Shown here: positions 45,982 through 53,868 of the stretch, one piece after another
Layout: the number at the start of each line of letters is the position of its first letter
How positions within the stretch are numbered: the stretch's first letter is position 1
DNA from: Bradyrhizobium erythrophlei
GTDB lineage: Bacteria; Pseudomonadota; Alphaproteobacteria; Rhizobiales; Xanthobacteraceae
Length of the DNA stretch: 64,000 bases
Direction of reading: 5' to 3'
Assembly: GCA_900129675.1 (NCBI GenBank)
Contig: FSRD01000001.1
Coordinates: 8,588,724 to 8,652,723, forward strand
The notes under the pieces: generated by a model
Database searches by the model: none
The model's input: the letters and a program-made list of their open reading frames with translations, nothing else
Told to the model about the DNA's origin: nothing
Position numbers and translations under genes: made by a program

Positions 45982-46822
45982 GTATCACTCGCATCCCCTG
46001 CTGATCACGGAGACGATGTCCGTCTGGGATGTCGTTTGTCCTGGCAGGATTCGGCACGAAAGCGACGAGGAGCGGACGCCGGAGACGCATATCGTCTTCC
46101 CGTATAGGGGCGTGTTCGTGAAACACGTGGGCGATGCGGAAATCGTGGCCGATCCGAATCAAGTGCTCTTCTTCAACGGAGACGAGCCTTACCGGGTCAG
46201 CCATCCCCTCGAAGGCGGCGACCGCTGCATCTCGATCGGTGTCGGGATGGAAGCGCTTCAGCAACTCGCGTCCCCCAACTTCCTGCAGGTCAACGGCCAC
46301 GTGTCCTTCAATCTGCCTCGCATGCGAATCGACGCCCGATCCCAGACAATGCTGGCGCGGCTGCGATACAGCCTGGACCGTGGTCTGTTGGAGACGCTGG
46401 AGGCGGAGACGCTGGCCCTCGCCCTACTCGAGCGCGCGCTGAGAGGAAAGAGTTCGCACGCGGCGATCAGTTCGCCCGGACGCCAGTGGACCGTCGATCG
46501 CGCCAAGCTCGTGTTGGCGTCCGATCTCGGCCGCCGCTGGACCCTGGCGCAGATCGCTGCCGCCGTCGGCGTCTCCGCGGTCTATCTGACCCAGATGTTC
46601 CAGCAGGTCGAAGGCCTACCGCTTTATCGATATCAACTTCAGTTACGCCTGGCGCGTGCGCTCGACCTTCTCGGCAACGATTCCGACCTGACGGGCGTCG
46701 CTCTCGATCTCGGCTTCTCGAGTTACAGCCACTTCAGCAGCGCGTTTAAGAAGGCCTACGGGCTGACGCCATTCGAATTCCGCCGCTCAACCAACGAAGG
46801 AGATCGAACGCCGCCAACGTGA
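45974..46822 (+). CDS. AraC-family transcriptional regulator
   Basis: 282 residues: an N-terminal cupin-like sensor part (about 1-170, with HIVFPYRGVFVKHVG and FNGDEPYRVSHPLEGGD) and a C-terminal double helix-turn-helix (about 185-275: WTLAQIAAAVGVSAVYLTQM and GVALDLGFSSYSHFSSAFKK, then AYGLTPFEFR). The start overlaps the pump stop by 8 bases, so it is translated with the efflux operon. It adds a positive-control layer on top of the TetR-type operators; its own target sites were not identified. Confidence 0.9.
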   Translation: MPEYHSHPLLITETMSVWDVVCPGRIRHESDEERTPETHIVFPYRGVFVKHVGDAEIVADPNQVLFFNGDEPYRVSHPLEGGDRCISIGVGMEALQQLASPNFLQVNGHVSFNLPRMRIDARSQTMLARLRYSLDRGLLETLEAETLALALLERALRGKSSHAAISSPGRQWTVDRAKLVLASDLGRRWTLAQIAAAVGVSAVYLTQMFQQVEGLPLYRYQLQLRLARALDLLGNDSDLTGVALDLGFSSYSHFSSAFKKAYGLTPFEFRRSTNEGDRTPPT

Positions 46823-46905
46823 GCTCACCGAACATGCCGACAGAAACGCGCGGGACATTGCGGTCTCTCGCGTCCAGCTGAAACACCTCAGAGGAGATCA
46901 ATCAA

Positions 46906-46998
46906 ATGGGCTTCAGAAGCTATCCCGACGTCGACGACACACCTCGTCTCTCCCGAAACGTATCGGTTTCGCGTTCCGCACCGAGGACCCGCTCATGA
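46906..46998 (+). CDS. Short leader-like frame before the hydrolase
   Basis: A 30-residue frame starting MGFRSYPDVDD after a good ribosome binding site (AGAGGAG) and ending in TGA that overlaps the hydrolase start as ATGA. It may serve translational coupling or be the 5' stub of a lost gene. The peptide resembles nothing I know. Confidence 0.4.
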   Translation: MGFRSYPDVDDTPRLSRNVSVSRSAPRTRS

Positions 46999-47864
46999 GC
47001 AGCAGCCCGCAAACTTCCTGGACGACGCGAAGCATCGAGACCCCATCGGGCCGCATCAGCTACGTCGAAGCGGGCTCTGGCCCGGTCGCGCTGTTCGTGC
47101 ACGGCGTCCTGATGAACAAGTATCTATGGCGCCGGCAATTCCCGGCCCTCTCGGACGTCCGCCGCTGCATCGCGGTCGACCTCCTGGCCCACGGCAACAC
47201 CCAGATCTCGCCCGATCAGGACGTCTCGGTGACGGCGAACGCGCACATGCTGCGGGAAGTCCTGAACGCGCTGGAGATCGACAAGGTCGACGTGATCGGC
47301 AACGACAGCGGCGGCGGTATCTCCCAGATCTTCGCCGCGCTCTATCCTGATCGCGTCCGGTCGCTGACGTTGACCGATTGTGATACCCACGACAACTGGC
47401 CGCCCGAAGCCTTCATGCCGTTCGTCGAGATGACGAAAGCCGGCGGCCTGAAGGATACGTTGAACGCGATGCTGTCCGACAAGTCGATCTATCGTTCGCA
47501 AGCGGCGTTAGGGCCGGCCTACGAACATCCGGAAAAGGTCACCGACCAGGACATCGAGACCTATCTGAAGCCGTTCCTTCAGACCGAACAGCGCACGCGC
47601 GACCTGGCGCGTTTCGTAGTGGCGTTCGACAACAAACACACAGTCGCCGTCGAGTCCAAACTCAAGGAATTAAAGGCGCCGACCCTCATCGTGTGGGGCA
47701 CCGACGACGTGTACTTTCCCACCAAATGGGCCGAGTGGCTCGCGAAGACGATCCCCGGGGCGAAGGCGCCCGTGGAACTAAAGGGCGCCCGCCTCTTCTT
47801 CCCCGAGGAGCGACCCGACGTGTTCAACAAGTTGCTGCGCGACCACGTCATGACGGCGGCCTGA
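46995..47864 (+). CDS. Alpha/beta hydrolase with Asp nucleophile (dehalogenase-like)
   Basis: 289-residue alpha/beta-hydrolase. The oxyanion block is FVHGVLMNKYLWRRQ and the nucleophile elbow reads GNDSGGG, so the nucleophile is Asp, as in haloalkane dehalogenases and epoxide hydrolases, not Ser. The second acid is probably in VWGTDDVYFP. Where the catalytic His normally stands (GHxxxxE) this protein has ARLFFPEERPD, with no His. The reaction may therefore be unusual or lost. It sits at the end of the RND-AraC gene row. Confidence 0.85.
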   Translation: MSSSPQTSWTTRSIETPSGRISYVEAGSGPVALFVHGVLMNKYLWRRQFPALSDVRRCIAVDLLAHGNTQISPDQDVSVTANAHMLREVLNALEIDKVDVIGNDSGGGISQIFAALYPDRVRSLTLTDCDTHDNWPPEAFMPFVEMTKAGGLKDTLNAMLSDKSIYRSQAALGPAYEHPEKVTDQDIETYLKPFLQTEQRTRDLARFVVAFDNKHTVAVESKLKELKAPTLIVWGTDDVYFPTKWAEWLAKTIPGAKAPVELKGARLFFPEERPDVFNKLLRDHVMTAA

Positions 47865-47871
47865 GTCTCTA

Positions 47872-47906
47872 GGCCCGGACCCGGCTGCTTATGGTCGGGT
47901 CCGGCC
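47872..47906. terminator. Bidirectional hairpin between convergent genes
   Basis: GGCCCGGACCC pairs with GGGTCCGGCC (one bulged base) around an 11-15 base loop, between the stops of the hydrolase and DUF1993 genes. Confidence 0.6.
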
Positions 47907-47926
47907 AGACGGACCTCGTAGACCCC

Positions 47927-48451
47927 TCAAGCCGGCACGAAGTTCATGGGGCCGAGGAAATCGATTTTGCCGATCTCGACCCCGTTATGGCGAAGGATCG
48001 CGTAGGCCATCGCGATGTGAAAATAGACGTTCGGAATCGTCAGTTGCAGCACGTAGTCCTTGCCGCCGATCTGCTTGCCCGGCACCCAGGATAACTTGAC
48101 GTTCTGCTCGGCGGCGTTCGCGTACTGGGGTTCGGTCACGCTCTCCGCGAAGGCGATGGTCTTCCGGATCCGAGCGCGGACTTCCTCGATCGTCTTCTCG
48201 TTGTCTTCGTGCATCGGGGGCGTCTGTCCGGAGAGCCATGCGGCCGCCGCCTTCAAGTAGTTGCAGGCGCTGGTGATCTGATAGGTGAAGGGCTGCATGT
48301 CGGGCGCGAGCCGCCCAGCCATCAGGATTCCGACGTCGAACTTCTTCGCGGCCGCGTGTTTTTCAGCCTCATCGATACAGACCTCCAGATTCTTGAGGCT
48401 TTGGATGCATTGCGCGACGATGTCGTAGTAACCAACCGCTGAATTGGACAT
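47927..48451 (-). CDS. DUF1993 family protein
   Basis: 174 residues, helical, matching DUF1993: start YDIVAQCIQSLKNLEVCIDE, then LAPDMQPFTYQITSACNYLKAAAAWLSG, and C-terminal LPNVYFH-like block (IPNVYFHIAMAYAILRHNGVEIGKIDFLG). The fold is related to DinB-like four-helix bundles, and the conserved His could bind metal. Cytoplasmic. Function unknown. Convergent with the hydrolase. Confidence 0.85.
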   Translation of the reverse strand: MSNSAVGYYDIVAQCIQSLKNLEVCIDEAEKHAAAKKFDVGILMAGRLAPDMQPFTYQITSACNYLKAAAAWLSGQTPPMHEDNEKTIEEVRARIRKTIAFAESVTEPQYANAAEQNVKLSWVPGKQIGGKDYVLQLTIPNVYFHIAMAYAILRHNGVEIGKIDFLGPMNFVPA

Positions 48452-48480
48452 TCCGGCGTCTCCCTTTTGCTATTTAGCGT

Positions 48481-49142
48481 TCAAGCTCTTCCGAAGGCGG
48501 AGTCGGGCAAAGATTCCAGGCTGGGATAGTCGCCCCAAGCACGAAAGAACAGCTCCTTTTCGAGTTTGGGCAACTTCGGTTTCGTGTTGGCGCGGACGAA
48601 GCTGCTCGGCGGCTTTTCGACCGCGCCTGCGAGACAGACGAAGATCGGCATCCGCCCGCGATCGTCGAGATTGAACGCATCCTGGCGCCGGCTCAAAGGG
48701 CCGCCATCGCCCGATCGCTCCCCGCTCAACAGTCTGCGGGCATGAGCGTGGCCTACCGCGACCACCTCGATCGCGGGCATCGCGCCGTCCGGTATCTTGG
48801 CGACTTCCTTTTCCAGCGATCTCAACAGCGCCTCGCGCTCGCCGAGATGGCGAAGGCCGATTGCCGTAAGGCCCCACGATGGCGTCCAGCGCGAAAAGAG
48901 GATGACGAGCCCTCCGCAAGGCATTCAGATAACGCTCGATCACGGTCGGCCCGAACCGGGAGGCGGCTCTCGCCCCGATCGCGGCGCTCCGCAGGTCTCT
49001 CTCCCGAACGAGCGGGAAGCTCGGGGTCCATTTCGACCACTCGAAGACCGAGGCTACCTCGGCCAACCATGGCGCGCCCGCATCCGTGGCGAAGAGCGTC
49101 GTGCGTGCGAGCGTCTCGAGGAAGGTGCGATACGGCTCGCGT
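48481..49142 (-). pseudogene. Conserved hypothetical gene, truncated and frameshifted
   Basis: Two minus-strand frames give one helical protein. The upstream part, about 49142-48925, reads EPYRTFLETLARTTLFATDA, GAPWLAEVASVFEWSKWTPS and FPLVRERDLRSAAIGARAAS. It shifts frame near 48925 into GGLVILFSRWTPSWGLTAIG, LRHLGEREALLRSLEKEVAK and GRQDAFN-like sequence down to 48481. A TGA stands directly upstream of EPYRTF with no start codon, so the 5' end is missing too. The family is unknown to me. Confidence 0.5.
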
Positions 49143-49295
49143 CAGAAGTTTCCCCTGATCCCGGTTTCGGACGGGGCCGGCACGGTCGAGTCCGTCGGCG
49201 CCGGGGTCCGGCAGTGTTTCTGAGACTCCCGGTGCCAGTGCCGAACCGCTGGCGCTACCGGCCCTCAGAAAGCCGTTAAACCGCGAGCAACCACC

Positions 49296-49456
49296 ATGAC
49301 CCTCGAACGACCCACGTTCCCGCCAGTCGACCAGGCGCGGCGAAATTTGGACCGCAGCTGCCGGCGCCGCCGCGCTGGCAATCCTTCCGGCCAATCCGGC
49401 GCACCCACCCGACGCGCAAATCTATCGCCGCGTCGCACCAGTCCAACAGCGAAACG
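49296..49456 (+). pseudogene. Stub of a Tat-leader-like small protein, frameshifted
   Basis: MTLERPTFPPVDQARR is followed, after a shift of frame at about 49346, by TAAAGAAALAILPANPAHPP and DAQIYR. Together these resemble the leader and first residues of a rhizobial family that starts with a twin-arginine-like segment and a hydrophobic stretch. The remainder is lost; another small gene begins right after. Confidence 0.4.
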
Positions 49457-49777
49457 ATGGCGCGCCGACGCGAGTTCAAAGAGGCAATGCGGCAACGGAT
49501 CAGGGACATAGCAGCATCGCGCGACCTTTCCGACGACGAGATCAAGCCGGTCCTGAAGCTCAAGCATCGCGAGATCGCTGAGTTCACCGAGAAGCACTGT
49601 GTAAATCTCGAATGGCTGCTTGAAGGTAAGGGGCGCATCTTCAAGAAAGATCCGATTAGGCTGAGCCCGAACTCGACCGGTGCGGAGTTCGCTGCGGTGG
49701 TCGCGACGATGCCGATGGCTGATCAGCATACGATCAGAACCATGGTTCGCGAGATAGTGCAGGAGCCCGATCAGTGA
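49457..49777 (+). CDS. Small conserved protein, possible helix-turn-helix
   Basis: 106 residues. The central block (LKLKHREIAEFTEKHCVNLEWLLEGKGRIFK) looks like the second half of a Cro/XRE-type DNA-binding domain as seen in rhizobial phage-like regulators; the C-terminus (MADQHTIRTMVREIVQE) is helical. Probably a small cytoplasmic regulator. It is single, and a strong bidirectional hairpin follows. Confidence 0.6.
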   Translation: MARRREFKEAMRQRIRDIAASRDLSDDEIKPVLKLKHREIAEFTEKHCVNLEWLLEGKGRIFKKDPIRLSPNSTGAEFAAVVATMPMADQHTIRTMVREIVQEPDQ

Positions 49778-49869
49778 AGCGCCGGCGCCGAACGGCCAGA
49801 AAGCGAAACCAGTAGCGGATTGCCGCTCACGCAAGGCGGCTCAGGCGGTAGCAGGGTAAATGAGGAGGG

Positions 49870-49891
49870 CGCGGGGTCGAAAGGCCCCGCG
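49870..49891. terminator. Bidirectional terminator
   Basis: CGCGGGG pairs with CCCCGCG around TCGAAAGG, between convergent genes ending at 49777 and 49894. Confidence 0.65.
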
Positions 49892-49893
49892 TA

Positions 49894-50376
49894 CTAAGCC
49901 AATATGGCGCGCAACCCGACAACCAGCGCTACGAACGACAGCTGAGCACTCACTCCAAGCGGCCAACTCAGTCTTCGCTTTGTGTGACTCCAAGCGTGAA
50001 ATCGCTGCAGCGATCTAAGAGGTTCGCGCGGATATAGCTTGTGCAGAAGTTGCAAGGGATCCGGCAACATCGCGCCCAATGCGCCCGCAAGTACAGCGGT
50101 GGTGGCCCCAGGCGAAGCGTAAAGCCAGAGCACGATTGCTAGGTCAACGCAGGCGTCCAGCGTAATTAAGCCGAGATCTTGAACCAACAACCAATTTAGC
50201 GTCAGCGCCGAGGTCGCGCTTCGCTTAACCGAAATCGAGTGAAGCGGATAATCCACATGCGGAATCGCATCGATCGCGAAGTGACTAGCTGCTCCAATCA
50301 CAAAGGCAAGCACTGGATGACCGGGCATGAAGCTTGCGATCGCGCCACCGACGACAGCATGTGTTGAGAGGATCAT
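49894..50376 (-). CDS. Membrane protein, YdjM/DUF457-like
   Basis: 160 residues with about four hydrophobic segments (VGGAIASFMPGHPVLAFVIG, DLAIVLWLYASPGATTAVLA, GVSAQLSFVALVVGLRAI). Conserved-looking polar residues (STHAVVGG, SHFAIDAIPHVDYP, GAMLPDPL, HAWSHTKRR) follow the pattern of the YdjM/DUF457 family, described as membrane-bound metal-dependent hydrolases. The Asp/His set could bind metal; activity is not proven. Confidence 0.65.
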   Translation of the reverse strand: MILSTHAVVGGAIASFMPGHPVLAFVIGAASHFAIDAIPHVDYPLHSISVKRSATSALTLNWLLVQDLGLITLDACVDLAIVLWLYASPGATTAVLAGALGAMLPDPLQLLHKLYPREPLRSLQRFHAWSHTKRRLSWPLGVSAQLSFVALVVGLRAILA

Positions 50377-50586
50377 GGTGCCCGCTGTAGGGAGGTTAGC
50401 GCGCCTCCCTTACCACGTGCATCTTAGAACGTGAATGCCACTGCGACAAAGGGCGCGGGGCTTCGGTACCGCGCCACCGGGCGATGAGCGTTACGCAAAA
50501 GAACGGGCTCTTCTCTTGGGCAATTAATTGGCGGGCACCGCGGTGCCTGCACTGCGAACCAACCTATCCGCCTTTTTCAGAACGTA

Positions 50587-50770
50587 GGTATTTGCCGGCT
50601 GTTCCGACGATGCGCAGGAGCAGGGAGGCGAGGATCCACGGTTTCGTGTTCGCGAGACGCCAGCGTGGAAGAAGCACGCCGCCGACCTTCAGGCCGAGAT
50701 GCTCAAGCGCGGGATGCTTTTCAGCGTGATCGAATGGCATGAGGGCCAGGAGAAACTGCCGTTCGAATGA
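50587..50770 (+). pseudogene. 5'-truncated small conserved gene
   Basis: The frame from a TAG at about 50584 reads GGEDPRFRVRETPAWKKHAA, DLQAEMLKRGMLFSVIEWHE, GQEKLPFE and stops at 50768. The composition and amphipathic pattern are those of a real protein, but there is no ATG, GTG or TTG before the conserved part. Probably the 3' half of a small rhizobial gene of unknown function. Confidence 0.4.
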
Positions 50771-50810
50771 ATGCCGCGGCTGCACCGCCCGGCCGCACAG
50801 ACTCGCCCAG

Positions 50811-50855
50811 GCGCTGGCGCTGATCGACCGGCACATGACAGCCTGCAGCGGCCGG
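50811..50855 (+). repeat. 45-bp direct repeat, copy 1
   Basis: Starts GCGCTGGCGCTGATCGACCG and ends CTGCAGCGGCCGG. It matches copy 2 at 51634-51678 at 44 of 45 positions. The copies are 823 bases apart, same orientation. Confidence 0.8.
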
Positions 50856-50974
50856 ACTCACCAGCGACTCTCTCAAGCCCGGCGAACGGCCTTCTAGGGT
50901 TCTGGTAGCGGGTCAGTTTGATCTGGCAGGATGACTGTCTTGAACCGGGCCGTCACAGGCGCATTATTCGAAGG

Positions 50975-51175
50975 ATGTTCGAGCAGCGACCAACTTTCTT
51001 GACGCGGAAAAATCCCGGAACTGGCTGGGAGGTCGATATTCTATGGCCCGATGGCGAAACGGGAGTAATCAAGGGCTTCATTGCGGAATATGACGCGGTT
51101 AAGTGGATTGCTGAGCATGAGCACTCTAAGGCGAGGCTGGGAAATGCGAATGATAAGTCACCCCAAGCGCACTAG
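50975..51175 (+). CDS. Small conserved hypothetical protein
   Basis: 66 residues from ATG 50975 (MFEQRPTFLTRKNPGTGWEV, DILWPDGETGVIKGFIAEYD, AVKWIAEHE). The pattern of a short beta sheet followed by a helix and the motif WI-x-H/E suggest a folded small domain that I have seen in rhizobial genomes without known function. An upstream start at 50918 lacks family sequence. Followed by a hairpin. Confidence 0.6.
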   Translation: MFEQRPTFLTRKNPGTGWEVDILWPDGETGVIKGFIAEYDAVKWIAEHEHSKARLGNANDKSPQAH

Positions 51176-51262
51176 GGACTCCAACCGGCCCGCAAAATCG
51201 ATGCTGACGAGCCCACACATCCCCGCAGATCCCGGACCCACCAGCGGCCTTCCTAAAGTCAC

Positions 51263-51282
51263 CGCGGGGCTTCGGTCCCGCG
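51263..51282. terminator. Hairpin between convergent small genes
   Basis: CGCGGG pairs with CCCGCG around GGCTTCGG-like loop, between stops at 51175 and 51285. No T-run. Confidence 0.45.
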
Positions 51283-51284
51283 CC

Positions 51285-51533
51285 TCAAACCTGTGCCATG
51301 AGTTCAACATTCAGAGCGGCGAACGAGCCCCAATCCGGCTTTAGCGTCTCGCCAATAAGCCTGAGCCTCAATTCGCCCCTCTCGAAATTTGCCTCGTCCA
51401 TAACGAGTTCGAAAACGCCGAGGGTAAGCCCGCATCCGGCACAACTGACGATGTCATCGGTCTCGGGCGGCTGGTTTGGGTAGGCGATCTTCCCGCCGCA
51501 GTCTTTGCACACTAATTCCACGTCATCACCCAT
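51285..51533 (-). CDS. Small zinc-ribbon protein
   Basis: 82 residues with two CxxC pairs (LVCKDCGGKI and VSCAGCGLTL) forming a likely zinc ribbon, then an acidic helical tail (ELVMDEANFERGELRLRLIG). Probably cytoplasmic; a role in nucleic-acid binding is only a guess. It starts with ATG 51533. No partner gene. Confidence 0.6.
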   Translation of the reverse strand: MGDDVELVCKDCGGKIAYPNQPPETDDIVSCAGCGLTLGVFELVMDEANFERGELRLRLIGETLKPDWGSFAALNVELMAQV

Positions 51534-51633
51534 ATTTGAATCTCCAGATTGTGAATCTCGCTAGAGCACAACTTAAACGATGGGCGCCAAGTCTAAAATT
51601 TCGGTTTAGAGATCCGCACGGCGACCCGAGCTA

Positions 51634-51678
51634 GCGCTGGCGCCGATCGACCGGCACATGACAGCCTGCAGCGGCCGG
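51634..51678 (+). repeat. 45-bp direct repeat, copy 2
   Basis: Second copy of the repeat at 50811-50855, with a single T-to-C difference at the eleventh base. Both copies lie in non-coding sequence between small genes. Confidence 0.8.
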
Positions 51679-51752
51679 GCTCGCCGGCGAGCTTCCTAGA
51701 GTCATGGGGACTTCCGCTGATCATGCTTGATCGAAAGCCTTGCGGGTGTCGG

Positions 51753-51875
51753 CTACAAAGCACTTAGATCATCGGGCACGTCGCCAAATTTCTTGATCAC
51801 CTTCGCGTCGCTGAAATCGCTCGTAGCGGGATCGCCAGTTCGGCTGAACGCGACCGCGCCGACGTGGCCCTCTTT
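51753..51875 (-). pseudogene. Fragment of the small family also seen at 3142
   Basis: About 40 residues (HVGAVAFSRTGDPATSDFSD, AKVIKKFGDVPDDLSAL) ending at a normal stop, homologous to the start of the frame at 3142-3417. There is no start codon close to the conserved part. It may be the C-terminus of a decayed gene, or a small gene with an unusual start. Confidence 0.45.
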
Positions 51876-51978
51876 GCGCGGTGCAGGAGCGACTTGGCCC
51901 TGCGACGATCGTGCAGTGGAACTCCGACGGCGACGCTCGGTTGAATAGCCAGGACTACCTTCAATGGAGGGTGTCATG

Positions 51979-52332
51979 ATGGAGAATTGGACGAACGCAA
52001 AATTGTGTGACGTCGCGAACCTAGTCCTCGGCGCGGTTCTGTTCTTTTCGCCTTGGATGTTCGCATTCGAGGCCGGAAGGGCCTCCGAAAACGCCATGAT
52101 CGCCGGCATCGTCATCGCGGCGCTTGCTATCGCGGCGCTTGCGGCATTCGCAGTCTGGGAGGAGTGGCTGAACCTCATCGTGGGATTGTGGACGCTGGTT
52201 TCACCTTGGGTATTTGGCTTCCAGGGAACCACCGCGATGACGGTGCATGTGGTCATCGGCGCTGCCGTTGCCATCCTCGCGGCAATCGAACTCTGGATGG
52301 TGTCCCCGCCGCGGCTTACTACGGGCCGCTGA
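51979..52332 (+). CDS. SPW-repeat membrane protein
   Basis: 117 residues from ATG 51979 (GGAGGG ribosome binding site 7 bases before; ATG 51964 and 51976 also possible). Four hydrophobic helices make two SPW repeats: LVLGAVLFFSPWMFAF and LIVGLWTLVSPWVFGF. The family is an inner-membrane protein of unknown function common in alphaproteobacteria. Full length, complete. Confidence 0.85.
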   Translation: MENWTNAKLCDVANLVLGAVLFFSPWMFAFEAGRASENAMIAGIVIAALAIAALAAFAVWEEWLNLIVGLWTLVSPWVFGFQGTTAMTVHVVIGAAVAILAAIELWMVSPPRLTTGR

Positions 52333-52435
52333 GGGGTTGGCCCGCACGGCGCAGCATTCGGTCGGCTCGCCGGCGGCAACGCCGTCATCGCTGACGATGA
52401 ACGGCAGTACGTTACCTCGGCCATGTACCTCGCTC

Positions 52436-52720
52436 CTAGCCGATCGAGTGTCGGCCGGTATAGGTTTTGAACCTTCCACGCACGTAGGCGTGCGAAACAG
52501 CGTGCATCAACTTGCAGACTTCATTTTCCAAAAACTCAACGATTGGCGCCTTGAGCGCGTCGCGCACGTCACCACCGCACGCCGCAACCGCTTCGTCGGC
52601 GGCCGCTTCAAGCCGATCGACATCGGACGCGGTGCTAAAACTAGAAGCGCGCGGACCCGGCTCTAAACTCGCCGGTATACCGCGCGCCCTTGACGGCACC
52701 TTGGAGGATAACGCCGCCAA
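52436..52720 (-). CDS. Small conserved rhizobial protein
   Basis: 94 residues from TTG 52720, or fewer from an internal GTG. The central part (RLEAAADEAVAACGGDVRDA, LENEVCKLMHAVSHAYVRGR, FKTYTG) matches a helical small-protein family common in Bradyrhizobium. A few residues between APIV and EFLENEV seem to be missing compared with what I remember (ALIVANEFLE), so this copy may be slightly damaged. Function unknown. Confidence 0.5.
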   Translation of the reverse strand: MAALSSKVPSRARGIPASLEPGPRASSFSTASDVDRLEAAADEAVAACGGDVRDALKAPIVEFLENEVCKLMHAVSHAYVRGRFKTYTGRHSIG

Positions 52721-52774
52721 ACCTTAATTTCCTACAGGATGGCGGATCTTCCGCCCTTGCCAGCTCGAGGATCT

Positions 52775-53005
52775 CTACTTTTCCTGTTCCATAGTCACCG
52801 CGACATCTGCGTTCGCGGAAAGCCTGACCTTGTTGCCTTCGACCTCCGCAACGAGGCTTTTGTCGATGAAGTGATGATGGCCCTTGTGAGAGCCTTCGCC
52901 GCTGTCCTTTTTCGTCAGCTTGATGCGACCGCCTTCGACCTTGTCCACAGTACCGACATGCACGCCGTCAGCGCCGATAACTTCCATATGCTCTTTAATT
53001 TCCAT
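52775..53005 (-). CDS. DUF2171 protein
   Basis: 76 residues from ATG 53005: MEIKEHMEVIGADGVHVGTV, DKVEGGRIKLTKKDSGEGSH then HHHFID. This is the compact beta-barrel-like DUF2171 family (PRC-barrel-like). The His run GSHKGHHHF is characteristic. Often associated with stress genes; role unknown. The frame is open upstream but without family sequence. Confidence 0.85.
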   Translation of the reverse strand: MEIKEHMEVIGADGVHVGTVDKVEGGRIKLTKKDSGEGSHKGHHHFIDKSLVAEVEGNKVRLSANADVAVTMEQEK

Positions 53006-53088
53006 ATCCGTCCTCCATGGGTCCCAAACACAAAAGGCCCCCGTTAGGGAGCCTTGATGGAAGGGGTACATCCGCCCTTCCAGTCTGA

Positions 53089-53445
53089 CTAGACGCCGGG
53101 ATAATGCCGACATTTCGTGATTGTTCCTCTTTCGGGAACACCGCCGGCACCGAAAAAGCCCGCCACGCTCCCAGCGAAGTGAGGGTAAGGTCGCCGCCGA
53201 TCTACTCCGATGCCCCAGTAGGCGATCGCGCATTGCGGGTCGGCGGCAGCGGCTTCGGTGAAGGCCTGGACACTATCCGGATAGAAGAATGAATGCACCA
53301 TTGCCAGGCCGCGGTCGAATTTCTCCTGCGCCTGCGGCGTGCACGAGGTCTCGAAGTTCACGCGGCCCAGTCCTTGCGACCAGGCCGCCGTGGCGAATGC
53401 GCTTGCCAACAGCGCTGTTGCGAATGTTCCAAGATTTGATCTCAT
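53089..53445 (-). pseudogene. N-terminal stub of a secreted TPR protein
   Basis: A signal peptide (TFATALLASAFATAAWSQ) is followed by the first TPR-like block SCTPQAQEKFDRGLAMVHSF, then FTEAAAADPQCAIAYWGIGV, the conserved start of large (over 500 residues) secreted TPR proteins. Homology ends after about 85 residues and the frame stops at 53089. The rest is missing. Confidence 0.6.
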
Positions 53446-53780
53446 GGCGTTCCCTCATTGCGGTCGAAGTAGAGTTTCGCGCAATCATCGCCGTGCACCG
53501 TGCGCACTGCGAATGCTCAGTGAGAGACCGGCACAAAAGGATTGTCGGTTTTGGAGAATGCGGTGCCTGCCGAAAGCATCTGCGCTGCCCATTCGGCTGT
53601 AACGGAGACGTCGGCACATCCCGTCTCGAAGAGCAGCTTGAAGGAAAGACTACACGATCCCATGCCCACTCAAAAGAGGCCTATATGGGGTCGTGCGCGG
53701 CACATTCGGCCGAAACTGGTGGCCGCATTTTGACCGTGGTCCGGCCACTTTCGCGGTAGGGACGCGAGTTACCTCGCGCC
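53446..53780. other. No gene seen; left flank of the group II intron
   Basis: A stretch of 335 bases with short, unrecognised frames between the TPR stub and the 3' end of the intron. The exact intron end lies somewhere near 53770-53790. Confidence 0.35.
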
Positions 53781-53822
53781 CACCGGGTCACGGAAGGCGG
53801 TCGCCCGCCTCCCGTTCCCACA

Positions 53823-53855
53823 GAACGTGGCGTGCGGATTTACCGCACTACGCTC
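53823..53855 (-). ncRNA. Group II intron domain V
   Basis: Minus-strand hairpin beginning GAGCGU and ending ACGUUC, with inner stem GUGCGG/CCGCAC, a UAAA-type loop and a 3'-side bulge. The AGC triad is present. It lies 14 bases after the reverse transcriptase stop, the usual place. Confidence 0.7.
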
Positions 53856-53868
53856 TTCGACAGTTGAT

